A stretch of DNA of 64,000 bases from Candidatus Iainarchaeum sp. (GTDB taxonomy: Archaea > B1Sed10-29 > WALL01), in assembly GCA_023129115.1 (NCBI GenBank), contig JAGMCR010000004.1:1-64000 (forward strand). Reading direction: 5' to 3'. Below are positions 63,652 through 64,000 of this stretch, in pieces. Below the pieces are notes generated by a model. That model was not told where the DNA came from. It did not search any database and saw only the letters and a program-made list of their open reading frames with translations. Position 1 is the stretch's first letter; every line of letters starts with the position of its first letter. Both the position numbers and the translations under genes were made by a program.

Positions 63652-64000
63652 ATGCGGGGCATTTTCAAAAAGAAGGAGCTGCTTTTCGTCGTACTTCTTC
63701 TTGTGGCAGGGCTTTTCCTTAGGGCGTATGACCTGGGCTCGCAGTCCCTGTGGATTGACGAGGCGTATTCCACTACTGCTGCATTGGGGGTGCTGGAGCA
63801 CGGCTATCCCCAGATGCCTTCTGGCGAGCCCTACTCCCGTGCGCCCCTCCACACTTATTCTGTCGCGGCGAGCTTTGCCTTGTTTGGCGTGGGCGAGGCA
63901 TCGGCGCGGCTGCCGGCAGTCGTGTTCGGTGTCTTCACGATAGCAATCGCTTACTTGCTCGCGAAGGAATTGCTGGGCAGGGACGTGGCGCTCCTAACCG
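63652..64000 (+). CDS. GT-C glycosyltransferase (ArnT/PMT-like), 5' part
   Basis: The first 116 residues run off the window. A first membrane helix (ELLFVVLLLVAGLFLRAYDLG) is followed by SLWIDEAYSTTAALGVLEHG, with the acidic DE pair typical of the first extracellular loop of ArnT/PMT-type enzymes, then further helices (LPAVVFGVFTIAIAYLLA). Such enzymes move sugars from polyprenyl carriers to proteins or lipids at the outer face. Fits next to the ugd-galU operon and the sequon-rich surface proteins. Confidence 0.8.
   Translation, partial: MRGIFKKKELLFVVLLLVAGLFLRAYDLGSQSLWIDEAYSTTAALGVLEHGYPQMPSGEPYSRAPLHTYSVAASFALFGVGEASARLPAVVFGVFTIAIAYLLAKELLGRDVALLT

Noticed and set aside
1-64000. Insertion sequences, rRNA genes, replication origin
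   Set aside because: No transposase, rRNA sequence or origin-type repeat cluster was found in the window.

Overview
The window is 64 kb of a GC-rich archaeal chromosome. Archaeal markers are dense: DphB and Dph6, MCM, FEN-1, aIF1A, aIF2-beta, an archaeal TrpRS, a homotetramer-type tRNA splicing endonuclease, HMG-CoA reductase, TATA boxes about 25 nt before leaderless starts, and tRNAs with bulge-helix-bulge introns. Many archaeal conserved-unknown families also occur (DUF371, DUF357, DUF63, DUF424). These sit beside bacterial-looking genes (HU, bacterial-type MetK, GalU, class II HMGR) and an SMC/ScpA/ScpB condensin. The mix suggests a DPANN-type archaeon, perhaps Diapherotrites/Iainarchaeota; that placement is inference. 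GAGGTG-type Shine-Dalgarno sites are used where a leader exists.

Layout. 0-9 kb: tail of a Lys/Ala/Pro-rich protein, a small serine hydrolase, a cyclic-2,3-diphosphoglycerate-synthetase-like GTPase, threonine synthase, SMC carrying a 542-residue intein in its P-loop, and DUF371. 9-11.6 kb is an RNA-rich stretch: two related small-RNA candidates, tRNA-Arg(CCU) with an intron and a partly duplicated 5' end, a LAGLIDADG endonuclease gene, and tRNA-Trp(CCA) with two introns. 11.6-22.6 kb is a surface locus: a Thr/Pro-rich secreted protein, a divergent TrmB regulator, a 2609-residue adhesin-like protein and a partner Ig-like membrane protein. 22.6-36.9 kb is housekeeping: EndA, HD hydrolase, TrpRS, phospholipid synthase, PHP, HU, DphB, Trm5-like, HMGR, KaiC-like ATPase and ScpA-ScpB.

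36.9-43.5 kb: tRNA-Ile, a hairpin-rich leader, bacterial-type metK, then an AT-richer island of three secreted or anchored proteins including a HEHFH metalloprotease. 43.5-54.8 kb: FtsZ, ValRS, Dph6, an Lrp regulator with a palindromic operator, translation factors, presenilin-like protease, a frameshifted HAD gene, MCM and tRNA-Leu. 55-64 kb: an RHH protein facing a PIN remnant, a large kinase-like protein, a FEN-1/helical/PIN-like operon, a Ugd-methyltransferase-GalU operon and the start of a GT-C glycosyltransferase.

The most unusual signals are small. A ~60-nt stem-loop element occurs three times with a conserved outer helix and a changing inner hairpin. One copy lies between 15-bp direct repeats of the tRNA-Arg 5' end and another abuts tRNA-Ile. 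GC-rich perfect palindromes recur between genes and inside coding regions (the ScpB tail and a secreted protein). Pieces of tRNA sequence are repeated next to the tRNA-Arg and tRNA-Leu genes. The tRNA-Trp introns include one at position 27/28 and one whose box D'-like motif is placed to guide methylation of position 39.
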